Of a stretch of DNA of 64,000 bases, positions 53,501 to 60,164 are shown piece after piece. The stretch covers positions 79,917,620 through 79,981,619 of the forward strand of contig OY755244.1 in NCBI GenBank assembly GCA_963576725.1, read 5' to 3'. Positions within the stretch are counted from its first letter, which is position 1. The number at the start of each line of letters is the position of its first letter. The DNA comes from Azorinus chamasolen. Lineage: Eukaryota; Mollusca; Bivalvia; Cardiida; Solecurtidae. The translations under genes were made by a program, and so were the position numbers. The notes beneath the pieces were generated by a model. That model searched no databases. It was not told where the DNA came from and worked only from the letters and a program-made list of their open reading frames with translations.

Positions 53501-56500
53501 TTGCCGTACTGGAATTGCCTTATCCACGGTTATTGTCTAGGCCAAATCTCGGGTCGAGATTTCTCGGAGGGGAAATTAATGTAACAGCGAGGCTGTTAGG
53601 TATATAAATCCTATAAACTCTCCTTGCCGGGGAGCTAGCTCTTTGGCAACATGGTTTAAGTGCTTGGAAAGGTTGCGAAGTTAAGCAACAGTCTGTGCGG
53701 CTCCTGGCCGGATGGGTGACCACCAGGGATTGCCGATGGTGCATGTTACATTTAGGTAGTCACTTAGAAACTGGTAAATACCTTAAGAAGAGAGAGTGTC
53801 CTGACATGTGTGTGTTTGTTTGGTGGGAGACAGAGAGCAACTAAGTTGTGGTACATTCTGTAAAACATTATTAGCCTGAAATCTATGTGTCTGTGTTAAA
53901 GAGAACACCAAACCATTTCAGCCAGCATTTTTGAAACAATTGTGTTAGGATTTTAGTTATTGTTAACCCAAAATAATGCAAATCTCTGGACCATCTCCAC
54001 TTTCCTGATATTGTATTGTATATATATAGACATTATACTGGTTAGGCGTGTTCCAGGTGTGGACAGACCAAGCATTAATCTAGGCCAGTTAACTGTTAGT
54101 ACAGAGTGTAGTCTCATTTAAACGACACCCTTTTTAATATTTTTCTATTTACTACTGTGTTGTTTTCATTTTGAAGAATGCCCGTTTCCGAATTTAGCTC
54201 ATCATCAAGTGTGGGCATATATGTGTGCCACTACAGAGTGCAGGTGGATACAGTGACTAGTGCCAACACTACTGCATTTCTGACATGCTGGATGTTAACC
54301 CTTTCCCTCATATAAATGTGTTTTCATGCGCTTGCAAACAGAGTAGACTCAGATCAGACGGTTCCTCTAGGAGCAGTCTGATCAGGGTTTGCTGTTTGCT
54401 AATAGAATTTGATAGATATGTGTCTTTGCTTTCTAAAATGTCTACAATGTTCCACCTTCCATATTTCTTTATGACTATTTTGTTTATGAATATTTATTAG
54501 GTATTGAACTTTGGAATAAACATAGAACAGGGAAAGGGTTGCATGTTAACACTTTTCTTCATATAAAGTTTTATAAACGCCATTTAATGCATTAGCAAAC
54601 AGAGTAGACCTGGATCAGATGCATACATGTGATAACTACCGACGGTAGGTGAATTCTACCGTTTTCAGAGGTGGTTTACCGTTCTACTTTTACAGTCTAC
54701 CGTTTTGAAATTTGACCAAGGCAATTTTTTTGTGACATATATTTTCATCCCTGATGGAGTTTATCTGTTAGTTCTCTACACACACAGACCACCTTTAGCT
54801 TGTTAGCATGCTGTTATCCACGCTTGGTCTGTTTTGGTAGGGACCAATCAAGGGAATCCCCTGTGGAGACCATGGAGAACACCCGAATTACATAATCACG
54901 AGGTGGTTCCGGTTTTCACTCTACTACTTTACCAAATAAATTGTTCGGGAACCAGTCGTGTCAAAATGCACACGTCTACCACACATATCACATGCAACAG
55001 GTTTATTACTCAAGCGAGGCGACATGGGAGTGTCATGACCCTATAATAGGAATTATATTCTCATAATTAAATTATAAGACATAGAAATGCTTCTCTGCTT
55101 CCTTGTCAAAGACAGCTGTGCTTGGTCTCGTTGTTGCAATGGGCCGAAACACTTCGAAAATAAGACTGCTTCAACAGTGCTTGGACTGATAATAATGAAT
55201 TTGATTTGTACACTAAATTATTTTTCATTAATATAATAAGTGGTAAGGACACTAAAGAAGTAATTGAAAACACCATGATTTATTATCTACCATTGCAAAC
55301 TCTTCAAAAAATAATAACTATATCAAGTTAAAATGTCATCAGTTTTCGCGACGATTGTAAATACGGGCTAAAACACGGACTCTGGACCTGTTGGATTTCA
55401 ACATTTCTGTGACTGTTCAATGTTTGCCGTAACTAACTTGAACTGAGTAAAGGTTTAACTAACTTGAACTGAGTAAAGGTTGTCCTTGGGGAGTATAGCT
55501 AAATAAGGGCTATAAAATAAGCAACCCCCCTAAAAATGTTATTATGAAATAAGATAAAATAGAATCTCTTTTTTATTATATGATAATACAGTAATAAATC
55601 TTGATTTTTTTCATGACACTATTTAATAAGGAACCCAGTGTTTTTGGCTTGAGACCTATTGATTTCAAAGAGTCCTTTTGACCCATGAAAAATATCTAGA
55701 ATTATTACTGCATGTCAATTACTAGTATTTGTTTTTAACCCTTTCCCTGTTCCATTTTTATTCCTAATTCCAGTCCCTACTGAATATTCTTATTCTTAAG
55801 TAATTTTAAAGAAATATGGAGATTGGAACTTTATAGCCATTTTAGAAAGTACAGAAACATTTTTAAAATCCCTAAAGCAAACAGAGCAGACCCTGATCAG
55901 ATGGCTTCTATAGGAGCTGTCTGATCTGGGTCTACTCTGTTTGCAAAGGCGTGAAACCTTGGTTTATATGAAGGAAAGGGTTAATGGGGGTTTTAACACC
56001 ACATTGGATTTTTTTGCCAATTCAGAAAGTGTAGAATCATTCCTATATCATAAGCAAACAGAGCAGACCCTGACCAGACAGCTCCTGTAGGAGCCATCTG
56101 ATCTGGGTCTATTCTCTTTGCAAATTTATGCGTGAAACCTTTTTTTTTAAGGTGTTTATATGAGGGAGAGGGTTAAGTGTGTAAATGTTATGTGTGTAAT
56201 GTAAGGTTTATAATGGTATGATATTCATTTATGGTAAAGTATGAATGATAATGTGAAAAAGTATAACAAACATAGGTATCAAGCAAATTTCTTTTTTTCT
56301 CCTCCATATATTTTGTCGCGTCAGTAAAATCTACCTGACAAAAGTCAAATCTACCTGACAAATTTCCTAAATCTACCTGACATGCCTCAGCAGGTTATCA
56401 CATGTATGCAGATGGCTTCTATAAGATCTGTCTGATCAGGGTCTGCTCAGTTTGTGAATGGAATTTAATAGATCTGTTTCTTGATTCTATAGCGTCTAAA

Positions 56501-57000
56501 ATGGCTACAATGTTCCACCTTCCATATTTTGTTATACCCATGTTGTCTGAGAATATTCAGTAGATATTGAAATTTGTAATACACATAGAACAGGTAAAGG
56601 GTTAACGTAGATTTCTCATTGTGTAACTCTATTAATGATACCTTACTGGCCTTTTGATGACCGATTGGGAACACATTTATGAGCTACTGAATTTGTGATG
56701 GCAATCATTTTTAACATGCACTTCGTGTCAGTTTTGCAATTCTCTGGTTACACAGAAACTCACAAACACCCATGTTCTTTCAATAGCCTCTTATTTACCC
56801 GACACGTGTGATGAGATACCCTGATAAAAATTCTGGAATGAGTTACTTGACACAAAAAGGGAATGGAAACAGAAGAAAGCACGATAAACAGGAAAATTCT
56901 GTATCGGCTGTTCATAATTATTCGTCGGTTTCCTGTCCAAAATACGTATTTATATACATGCTCCAGAGTTTTACCTGCCAGAAGACCTCTTTTCCTCCAT
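47286..57000 (-). CDS. RYBP: RYBP/YAF2 orthologue, four coding exons
   Basis: Adaptor of variant PRC1: in the known family it binds RING1A/B through its C-terminus and ubiquitylated H2A and YY1 through its N-terminal half. Coding order on the minus strand is 57000-56975, 53015-52893, 51926-51651, 47502-47286. All junctions have GT/AG and the phases join exactly (AG|A, CG|G, AG|G), giving 213 residues against about 228 in vertebrate RYBP. A C4 zinc finger of the Npl4/RanBP2 type is at residues 22-41 (W22, C24, C27, C38, C41). RKPRIN and LVAQQVAQQ follow at 50-66. A proline-rich insert with seven prolines is at 102-108 and is unlike vertebrates. The RING1B-binding strand [13 protein letters not shown] is at 159-171, followed by a basic PKKRK and a Ser/Asn-rich acidic tail. 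The ubiquitin-contact dipeptide, TF in vertebrates, is TY here. Introns are filled with MITEs. RYBP versus YAF2 cannot be decided; invertebrates usually have one gene. Confidence 0.93.
47640..48210. repeat. Tandem repeat of about 125 bp with TGACCT motifs
   Basis: Several units containing CAATCCATCCATGGAGTTCT, GAGTTAGAGCCCAGACAAGC, TTTGACCTCCAAGCATGACC and CCGTATCTTCTAGAGGAAC. The last unit runs into ACGGACAAACACACAGATGG and ACGGGCTCGACAAAAACG. TGACCT half-sites make it look like a nuclear-receptor array, but it is more simply a dispersed invertebrate repeat lying in RYBP intron 3. Confidence 0.8.
48240..48716. mobile_element. Three degenerate type A MITEs
   Basis: Hairpins at about 48325-48375 (GATCAGACAACTCCCACAG), 48405-48472 (GACAGCTCCTGTAGGAGC, well kept) and 48620-48690 (GGCTCCCAGAGGGGATG). 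Their outer arms GAAATAATGTC and GAATTTGTATAATGG are worn. No clean TTAA pairs. Confidence 0.6.
48717..48960. mobile_element. TTAA-class type A MITE
   Basis: TTAACCCTTTCCCTGTTC to GAGGGAAAGGGTTAA. Hairpin GCAAACAGAGCAGACCC, GGCTCCTCTAGGAGCC. In RYBP intron 3. Confidence 0.88.
48961..49100. mobile_element. Type A MITE right part
   Basis: GGTAGAAACTGTAGAGCCAG then GCAAACAGAGCAGACACTG, GGCTCCCAGAGGGGATG, TTTGCAAAGGCATGAAAATA. This repeats the sequence at 48590-48716, so it may be a short local duplication around the inserted MITE. Confidence 0.6.
49100..49347. mobile_element. TTAA-class type A MITE
   Basis: TTAACCCTTTCCCTGTTG to GGGAAAGGGTTAA. Hairpin with exact core GCTCCTATAGGAGC at 49268-49281; arms GCAAACAGAGCAGACCC and GGGTCTACTCTGTTTGC. 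Confidence 0.9.
49427..49685. mobile_element. TTAA-class type A MITE
   Basis: TTCAACCCTTTCCCTGTTG to GAGAGAAAGGGTTAA. Hairpin GACAGACCCTGATCAGAGGG, GCTCCTATAGGAGC. The left TTAA is mutated; the right TTAA is shared with the next element. Confidence 0.85.
49682..49805. mobile_element. Type A MITE left half only
   Basis: TTAACCCTTTACTCCATT, ATTCATGTAAGAAATATTGA, AATTAGATTAATTGTTATAA and GGCCATGGCAGAAATTGTA, then it stops before the hairpin. A right half of another copy begins at 50330. Confidence 0.6.
50188..50330. repeat. Fold-back inverted repeat, 44-bp perfect arms
   Basis: AGAATTACTATGCTAGTAGT, TTGGAAGTTCAGCTGTATTT and TGG form the left arm; the right arm is its exact inverse. The loop holds GTTAAATGCTCGCC and its near-inverse. 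It lies between two half MITEs in RYBP intron 3. Confidence 0.85.
50330..50507. mobile_element. Type A MITE right half only
   Basis: TATAGCCGTCTGATCAGGGT, CTGCTCTGTTTGCTAATAG, then CTACAATGTTCCATCTTCC and GAACAGGGAAAGGATTAA. The left half is missing. Confidence 0.65.
50520..50747. mobile_element. TTAA-class type B MITE
   Basis: TTAACCCATTCCCTCATAGG to TGAAGGAATGGGTTAA. Hairpin GATAAATAGAGCATTTGC and GCTCCTAAAGGAGC. Confidence 0.88.
50770..51300. mobile_element. Two to three degenerate type A MITEs
   Basis: GTTAACCCTTAAGGCC (50779), hairpin remnant TACATGTAGAAGCCATCTG, CATGGCAGAAACTGTAAAAT (51047) and GTTGTCTGATCAGGGTCTGC (51164). Arms heavily diverged. Confidence 0.5.
51368..51609. mobile_element. 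TTAA-class type B MITE next to RYBP exon 3
   Basis: TTAACCCATTCCCTCATAGG to GGAGGAAAGGGTTAA. Hairpin GATAAATAGAGCATTTGC, GCTCCTATAGGTGC. Its right end is only about 42 bp from the exon 3 splice donor (51650), inside intron 3. Confidence 0.87.
51651..51926 (-). CDS. RYBP: RYBP exon 3 (linker with proline run)
   Basis: Acceptor GATTTCAG|GAAACCC at 51927 and donor AAAGCTAG|GTAAGAAG at 51650 on the minus strand. Encodes [16 protein letters not shown], then [16 protein letters not shown] and the proline run followed by KTAPKKDK, and ends in a Lys/Thr/Gln-rich stretch. KPRIN and VAQQVAQQ are RYBP signatures. The exon is 276 nt and keeps phase. Confidence 0.93.
51994..52144. mobile_element. Six-bp class MITE with AAATGA duplication, centre deleted
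   Basis: CAGAGGTCCAGATAAGATGC to TTAATCTGTTACACTG, flanked by AAATGA at 51988-51993 and 52145-52150. GACCACTCTTTAGAATTGG runs straight into GTGGAGAAATGA, so the palindrome has collapsed. Lies in RYBP intron 2. Confidence 0.88.
52590..52770. mobile_element. Six-bp class MITE remnant
   Basis: TTTCCAAACCACTCTGTAGA, ACTGTCTCAAAGAATTG, AAAGAGGGATCACAACACAG and CATCTTATCATTGCCTCTG. Strongly diverged; lies in RYBP intron 2, just downstream of exon 2. Confidence 0.5.
52893..53015 (-). CDS. RYBP: RYBP exon 2 (C4 zinc finger)
   Basis: Acceptor CTTTTGTAG|AGCAAAG at 53016 and donor CCACACG|GTAAGT at 52892. Encodes [20 protein letters not shown], then [20 protein letters not shown]. Cysteine spacing C-x2-C-x10-C-x2-C with the preceding W-D is the NZF/RanBP2 finger. 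A cryptic AG two bases downstream would break the frame. Confidence 0.95.
53302..53472 (+). repeat. 5' LTR of the miniature LTR element
   Basis: Starts TGTAACAGCGAGG, has GGTATATAAGC as a TATA-like element, ends GCACGTTACA. 5S-like part 53397-53464 (TTAAGCAAC...AATGGGTGACC...GGTGC). Same length as the 3' LTR, but with enough substitutions to show the insertion is not recent. Confidence 0.88.
53475..53492 (+). promoter_or_regulatory. Primer binding site, tRNA-Leu type
   Basis: TGGTGGCAGCGGTGGGAT, two bases inside the 5' LTR. Its reverse complement ends CCA and agrees over 17-18 nt with the 3' end of metazoan tRNA-Leu(AAG/TAG)-type acceptors as I remember them. Confidence 0.85.
53566..53575 (+). 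promoter_or_regulatory. Polypurine tract
   Basis: GGAGGGGAAA, followed by TTAA and then the TG of the 3' LTR. Expected position for plus-strand priming. Confidence 0.75.
53580..53750 (+). repeat. 3' LTR of the miniature LTR element
   Basis: TGTAACAGCGAGGCTGTTAG to GCATGTTACA, 171 bp. GGTATATAAATCC is the TATA-like part. The better preserved 5S-like stretch lies in this copy. Confidence 0.88.
53677..53742 (+). other. 5S rRNA-like segment in the 3' LTR
   Basis: GAAGTTAAGCAAC (A-box block) is separated by exactly 20 nt from GGATGGGTGACC (C-box block), the same spacing as in animal 5S rRNA. CACCAGGGATTGCC and GGTGC follow, echoing GCCTGGGAATACCGGGTGC. This is the internal Pol III promoter half of 5S, not a full 5S gene. 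Confidence 0.75.
53760..54290. other. Intronic stretch, nothing recognised
   Basis: RYBP intron 1 sequence without a MITE hairpin, LINE piece or plausible exon on either strand. Confidence 0.4.
54295..54541. mobile_element. TTAA-class type A MITE
   Basis: TTAACCCTTTCCCTCATAT to CAGGGAAAGGGTTGC (right TTAA mutated). Hairpin GCAAACAGAGTAGACTC, GGTTCCTCTAGGAGCAG. RYBP intron 1. Confidence 0.8.
55735..55984. mobile_element. TTAA-class type A MITE, nested
   Basis: TTAACCCTTTCCCTGTTC to GAAGGAAAGGGTTAA. Hairpin GCAAACAGAGCAGACCC, GGCTTCTATAGGAGCTG. Confidence 0.88.
55981..56176. mobile_element. TTAA-class type A MITE, adjacent nested copy
   Basis: Shares TTAA with the previous element; hairpin GCAAACAGAGCAGACCC, CAGCTCCTGTAGGAGCC; right end GAGGGAGAGGGTTAA. 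The left arm is shortened. Confidence 0.78.
56975..57000 (-). CDS. RYBP: RYBP exon 1 (start codon)
   Basis: Minus strand ATGGAGGAAAAGAGGTCTTC, then TGGCAG|GTAAAAC. Encodes MEEKRSSG plus AG, completed by A of exon 2 to Arg, so the junction reads [15 protein letters not shown]. Compare MGDKKSPTR-PKRQ in vertebrates. The ATG is preceded by a stop in all close frames and by promoter-like sequence, so this start is preferred. Confidence 0.85.
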
Positions 57001-57180
57001 TTAGGAGAAAACAGACAATATTTTCTAGTCTACTTTGTTTTGTATGTTGAACGGAAGTCAAAGATGGCGGAAAGCATATCACGTGGGTAAATAGAAAGTG
57101 TCATGTGACCTGGCTGCTATTATTGCTAATTTTTCGCGCCAAATTTGAAGTTGGTTCGCATGTACTGACATGCGCTGCAT
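57001..57180 (-). promoter_or_regulatory. RYBP promoter/5' UTR with ETS, YY1, E-box and E2F sites
   Basis: Immediately upstream of the RYBP start: ACGGAAGT (ETS, 57051-57058), AAGATGGCGG (YY1 consensus, 57061-57070), CACGTG (57080-57085), CATGTG (57102-57107) and TTTTCGCGCCAAA (symmetrical E2F site, 57131-57143). No TATA box. Repeat-free. This is the usual make-up of a constitutive, cell-cycle-linked promoter. YY1 is also the protein RYBP was named for, so feedback is possible but untested. Confidence 0.6.
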
Positions 57181-57429
57181 TTTATAATAGATCTAACTAC
57201 GCCATTGACAAGCAAGTTACTTTTATAAGATTGATATTTGTTGTTAAATATCTAGATATCAGAGTTAAGCTAGATTCTGATAACAGGAGTGTAACCGGAT
57301 CCAAATGTAGCCTACGTACCGTGGCTATAAGGGTTCGGAGACATGCTCCCAAGAAAGAAATTGTTATGCTAGATAGCAGTAGTTGGGTTTGTAGAATACT
57401 TCAGCATTAATTGTTTCACGGCACATATA

Positions 57430-57630
57430 AAGAAGTTTAACGAATTCCCTGAGGCTATTTTAAGACGAACCTCTCTGAATAAACCTACCGAAAGGGAGTA
57501 CTAAATAAAGACTCTAGTAGAGAAAAAAGAAACTAAGTAGGTTTGCATTACCTTTAACATGCATTAAGCTACCATCTCATCACCCTGCCTTACAGACCCA
57601 AAATTAGACATAGTTTTGATGGCCGCTTGA
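57430..57630. mobile_element. Decayed type B and TA-class MITE pieces
   Basis: GAATTCCCTGAGGCTATTTT and AATAAACCTACCGAAAGGGA (type B left arm), then AACATGCATTAAGCTACCAT (TA-class palindrome arm). Confidence 0.45.
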
Positions 57631-57719
57631 TGGTTATTGTAGACTATCAAGACATATGTTATCTAGAATGCAAAAATAACACATAATGTGAAAACCATCT
57701 TATTCTTTTTAAGAATTAA

Positions 57720-57990
57720 CATCTATAGACATCTAACTAGAATTACATTAAACTCCCTCTATTGTGGCCACAAAAAATGTCAGTCACATCAATATCAAGG
57801 ATGACACAAAACAGGGGAAGATCGTCCCTTATTTCCATTGCGGGTGTATATATATACATGTACGTATTTTAGACATAGCTATTATAAAAACAATAATCTA
57901 ATTGAGTATTCACAATCTCATTTCTCACATGTATATTCATGGATTGAGTATTCACAATCTTATTTCTTACATGTATATTCATGGATTAAA
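57720..57990. mobile_element. Type A MITE right arms
   Basis: GAGTATTCACAATCT, TTTCTTACATGTATATTCAT and GGATTAAAGGGTTAA, with the CATGTATATTCATGGATT part tandemly repeated twice near 57930 and 57970. Confidence 0.5.
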
Positions 57991-58045
57991 GGGTTAAACA
58001 TCCTCAATGTGTCGTTAGTATGCTATGAAAATGCTCAGGATTTGT

Positions 58046-58292
58046 TTAACCCATTTCCTCCATAAACGTGTTTTCACGCACTTGCAAACAGAGAAGACCC
58101 AGATCAGACGGCTCCTATAGGAGCCGTCTGATCTGGGTCTGCTCTGTTTGCTAATGGACTTTGACAGATATATTTCTTTACTTTCTAAAATGGCTACAAT
58201 GTTCCACCTTCCATATTTCATTGTAATCATTTTGTTAATAAATATTCAGTAGGCATTGAAATTTGGGATACACAGAACAGGGAAAGGGTTAA
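58046..58292. mobile_element. TTAA-class type A MITE (reference copy, reversed)
   Basis: TTAACCCATTTCCTCCATAA to CAGGGAAAGGGTTAA. Hairpin GCAAACAGAGAAGACCCAG, core GCTCCTATAGGAGC at 58111-58124, GGGTCTGCTCTGTTTGC. Confidence 0.88.
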
Positions 58293-58484
58293 TTTAATTT
58301 ACAACCCCAGGTATACGTTTGTATAAAGCATGTAAACTGGGTCAAAACTCTGACCAGAGGCTTCAAACTAGATGAAGATGACTACGATGACAGACTTCAA
58401 CGATAATCGTTATTTTCTGTCGCACTCAGGTCAGCTTTTTTTCTCTTTTCACCAACACATTGTACTACATGTACCACAATCATT

Positions 58485-58595
58485 ATCATCTAAATAGCAA
58501 CCATCATCATCATCAGCAGCAATACTGCAGCGACAACATCAACATCATAATCATCGCTGTCGTCGTCATCAACATCATCGTAGTCGTAAGAAATG
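58485..58595. repeat. CAT/CAN trinucleotide-rich tract
   Basis: Imperfect CATCATCAT and CAACATCATCGT repeats. Apparent His/Ile-rich frames are low complexity. Sequence around it (58300-58850) shows nothing else, apart from inverted TGCCGACAATGC/AGCAGTATCCGACA-like short repeats near 58790. Confidence 0.7.
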
Positions 58596-58849
58596 GCATG
58601 TACTCGTCCATAGAGTTACACACCCTTCGTGTTTATAAAACATCACAAAGAATGGTGGCATTTTTCTGGTTGCGAACAATACTAATAGTTGTGGGCGATA
58701 CTATTTGCTGAACTGCTGGATAATTGGCATTGCCCGAATTAAACGATAATTGCACTAGCACTGCCAGTCGGAAATCCTCGACTAATGCCGACAATGCTTA
58801 GCAGTATCCGACATGACCGGCATTGCTAGTACTGCACGACTCTACTTTA

Positions 58850-59075
58850 GCGCCCTTCCCTCATATAAGCACCTTTTCACGCCAGACCCAGATCAAATGG
58901 CTCCTGTAGGAGCCCTCTGATCAGGGTCTGCTCTATTTGCTTATGAAAGTATAGTACATATGACTACACTTTCTACAAAAGCATTTTATGTGTACATATG
59001 CCATTATAAGAATTCAGCTAATAAATATTCACGATGTAATTTTTTTACATGAATATTCAACAGGGAAAGGATTAA
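58850..59075. mobile_element. TTAA-class type A MITE, left end decayed
   Basis: GCCCTTCCCTCATATAAGC; hairpin GACCCAGATCAAATGGC, TCCTGTAGGAGC, GATCAGGGTCTGCTC; right end CAGGGAAAGGATTAA. Confidence 0.75.
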
Positions 59076-59153
59076 TTATTTGGAGTTGTATTTTTTGTTA
59101 GATATACTATTAATCGGACTTATTTTTCAAGAACGCGTTTTATGGATTTTTTC

Positions 59154-59352
59154 TTAACCCTTACATCCATTTTACGCCTTTCTACGCCTTTGCAAACAGA
59201 GCAGACCCAGATCAGACGGTTCCTATAGGAACCGTCTGATCAGGGTCTGCTCTGTTTGTTCATGAAATAGCATAGATCTACTCGTATATATCTACGGTTT
59301 CTGCCATGTTTAAACTTCTCTATGACGCCATTATAAAAATCCAGCTAATTAA
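59154..59352. mobile_element. TTAA-class type A MITE
   Basis: TTAACCCTTACATCCATTTT; hairpin GCAAACAGAGCAGACCCAG, GGTTCCTATAGGAACC, TCTGCTCTGTTTG. The right side ends at the TTAA of the next copy. Confidence 0.75.
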
Positions 59353-59761
59353 CCCTTTCCTTCATGTACATGTAAACGCAAGGTGACACATTTGCACACG
59401 TGGTATTCTCTGTTTGCTAATGGAATACAGCAAAACCTCTCTATAACGGCCACTAAATTGAGTTAATTAGTTGGTATTTAGGGCAGGTGGCTGCTTAAAG
59501 CAAGATGAAAGTATAACAGAACGCTCCTATAGGAGCGTTCTGTTTTACTTTCACCTTGCTTTAAGCAGTCACCTGCTTTTAACACAAAATACTTGATGTA
59601 ATTTAGCGGCCGTTATAGAGAGGTTTTACTGTAATACGAATATGAGTCTGCAATTTCTGTCGTTATCAAAATGTCCAGTGTTCACGTGCCATTATAAAAT
59701 CACTAATTAATATTCATGACGTCATTATTTCTTACATGAATATTAGTGAAGTAAATGGTTG
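59349..59761. mobile_element. TTAA-class type A MITE split by a TA element
   Basis: TTAACCCTTTCCTTCATGTA up to TGCTAATGGAA; after 59631 it continues ATACGAATATGAGTCTGC to AGTGAAGTAAATGGTT. The right TTAA is mutated. Confidence 0.7.
59428..59631. mobile_element. TA-class MITE, ATAACGGCC subtype, nested
   Basis: TA CAGCAAAACCTCTCTATAAC to GTTATAGAGAGGTTTTACTG TA. Exact core GCTCCTATAGGAGC at 59523-59536. Confidence 0.9.
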
Positions 59762-59965
59762 GCTGATTGCATTCTTATTTTCCACATGTATATATACATG
59801 TACGTCACTGTCATTTCACTGTCACCTGTGGTTTGTATCAAGAAAAAATGGTATTGATTTTTCCCCTGGCCCCAGGTTTTATAAATAGTTCGATCATGAG
59901 CAGGTTTTATACAGTGAAATATCGCATATTCATCGTATACATATGTATACATGTACCACATTCAG

Positions 59966-60150
59966 ATAAGATACGTAAATTTAAACATATTCAATAATAG
60001 ACCCTTTATTTCTCCACTAAACCCTATACTCTGACCACTCTTTAGAATCGTCTCTTAGAGACGATTCTAAAGAGTGGTCACAGTATAGGGTTTGGTGGAC
60101 AAATGACGATTTTAGGTATTTGGGTAGGCATCGTTATATGTAGCTCTGGG
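59966..60150. mobile_element. Six-bp class MITE
   Basis: CATTCAGATAAGATACGTAA to TTATATGTAGCTCTG. Well preserved centre: AGAATCGTCTCTTAGAGACG, AGAGTGGTCACAGTATAGGG. Outer duplications not clear. Confidence 0.78.
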
Positions 60151-60164
60151 TCATTATATATTAA

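Larger units (their letters stand above)
53302..53750 (+). mobile_element. Miniature LTR retrotransposon with 5S-like LTRs (TRIM, Cassandra-like)
   Basis: Two direct 171-bp LTRs (TGTAAC...GTTACA) enclose only 107 bp. Just inside the left LTR is TGGTGGCAGCGGTGGGAT, which matches a tRNA-Leu 3' end in reverse complement. Just inside the right LTR is the purine tract GGAGGGGAAA. There is no coding capacity. Each LTR contains a stretch with the A-box and C-box order and spacing of 5S rRNA. Size, primer site, purine tract and 5S content together match the Cassandra TRIM design known from plants. It is inserted in RYBP intron 1, in the opposite orientation to the gene. Flanks TTAAGG and TTTAGG are a weak candidate target duplication. 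Confidence 0.85.
54622..56408. mobile_element. DNA transposon with 15-bp inverted ends and CAGATG duplication
   Basis: CATACATGTGATAAC at the left is the exact inverse of GTTATCACATGTATG at the right. CAGATG is duplicated at 54616-54621 and 56409-56414. Subterminal short repeats differ: CTACCG on the left (TACCGACGG, TTCTACCGTTTT, CAGTCTACCG) and AAATCTACCTGACA (three times) on the right. No transposase frame. Two type A MITEs sit inside. The superfamily is not recognised. Confidence 0.8.
54546..56605. mobile_element. TTAA-class type A MITE split by a 1.8-kb element
   Basis: TTAACACTTTTCTTCATATA and GCAAACAGAGTAGACCTGG lie left of 54622. GGCTTCTATAAGATCTGTCT and CAGGTAAAGGGTTAA lie right of 56408. 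Removing the insert restores one hairpin reading GATCAGATGGCTTC. Confidence 0.85.

Noticed and set aside
53397..53742. Two genuine 5S rRNA genes or pseudogenes
   Set aside because: Only the A-box to C-box half matches; the 5' half of 5S is absent, and both copies lie inside LTRs with a primer site and purine tract.
54834..55046. 70-codon plus-strand ORF as a transposase remnant inside the 1.8-kb element
   Set aside because: No DDE/D, zinc-finger or other transposase motif and no continuation in any frame.
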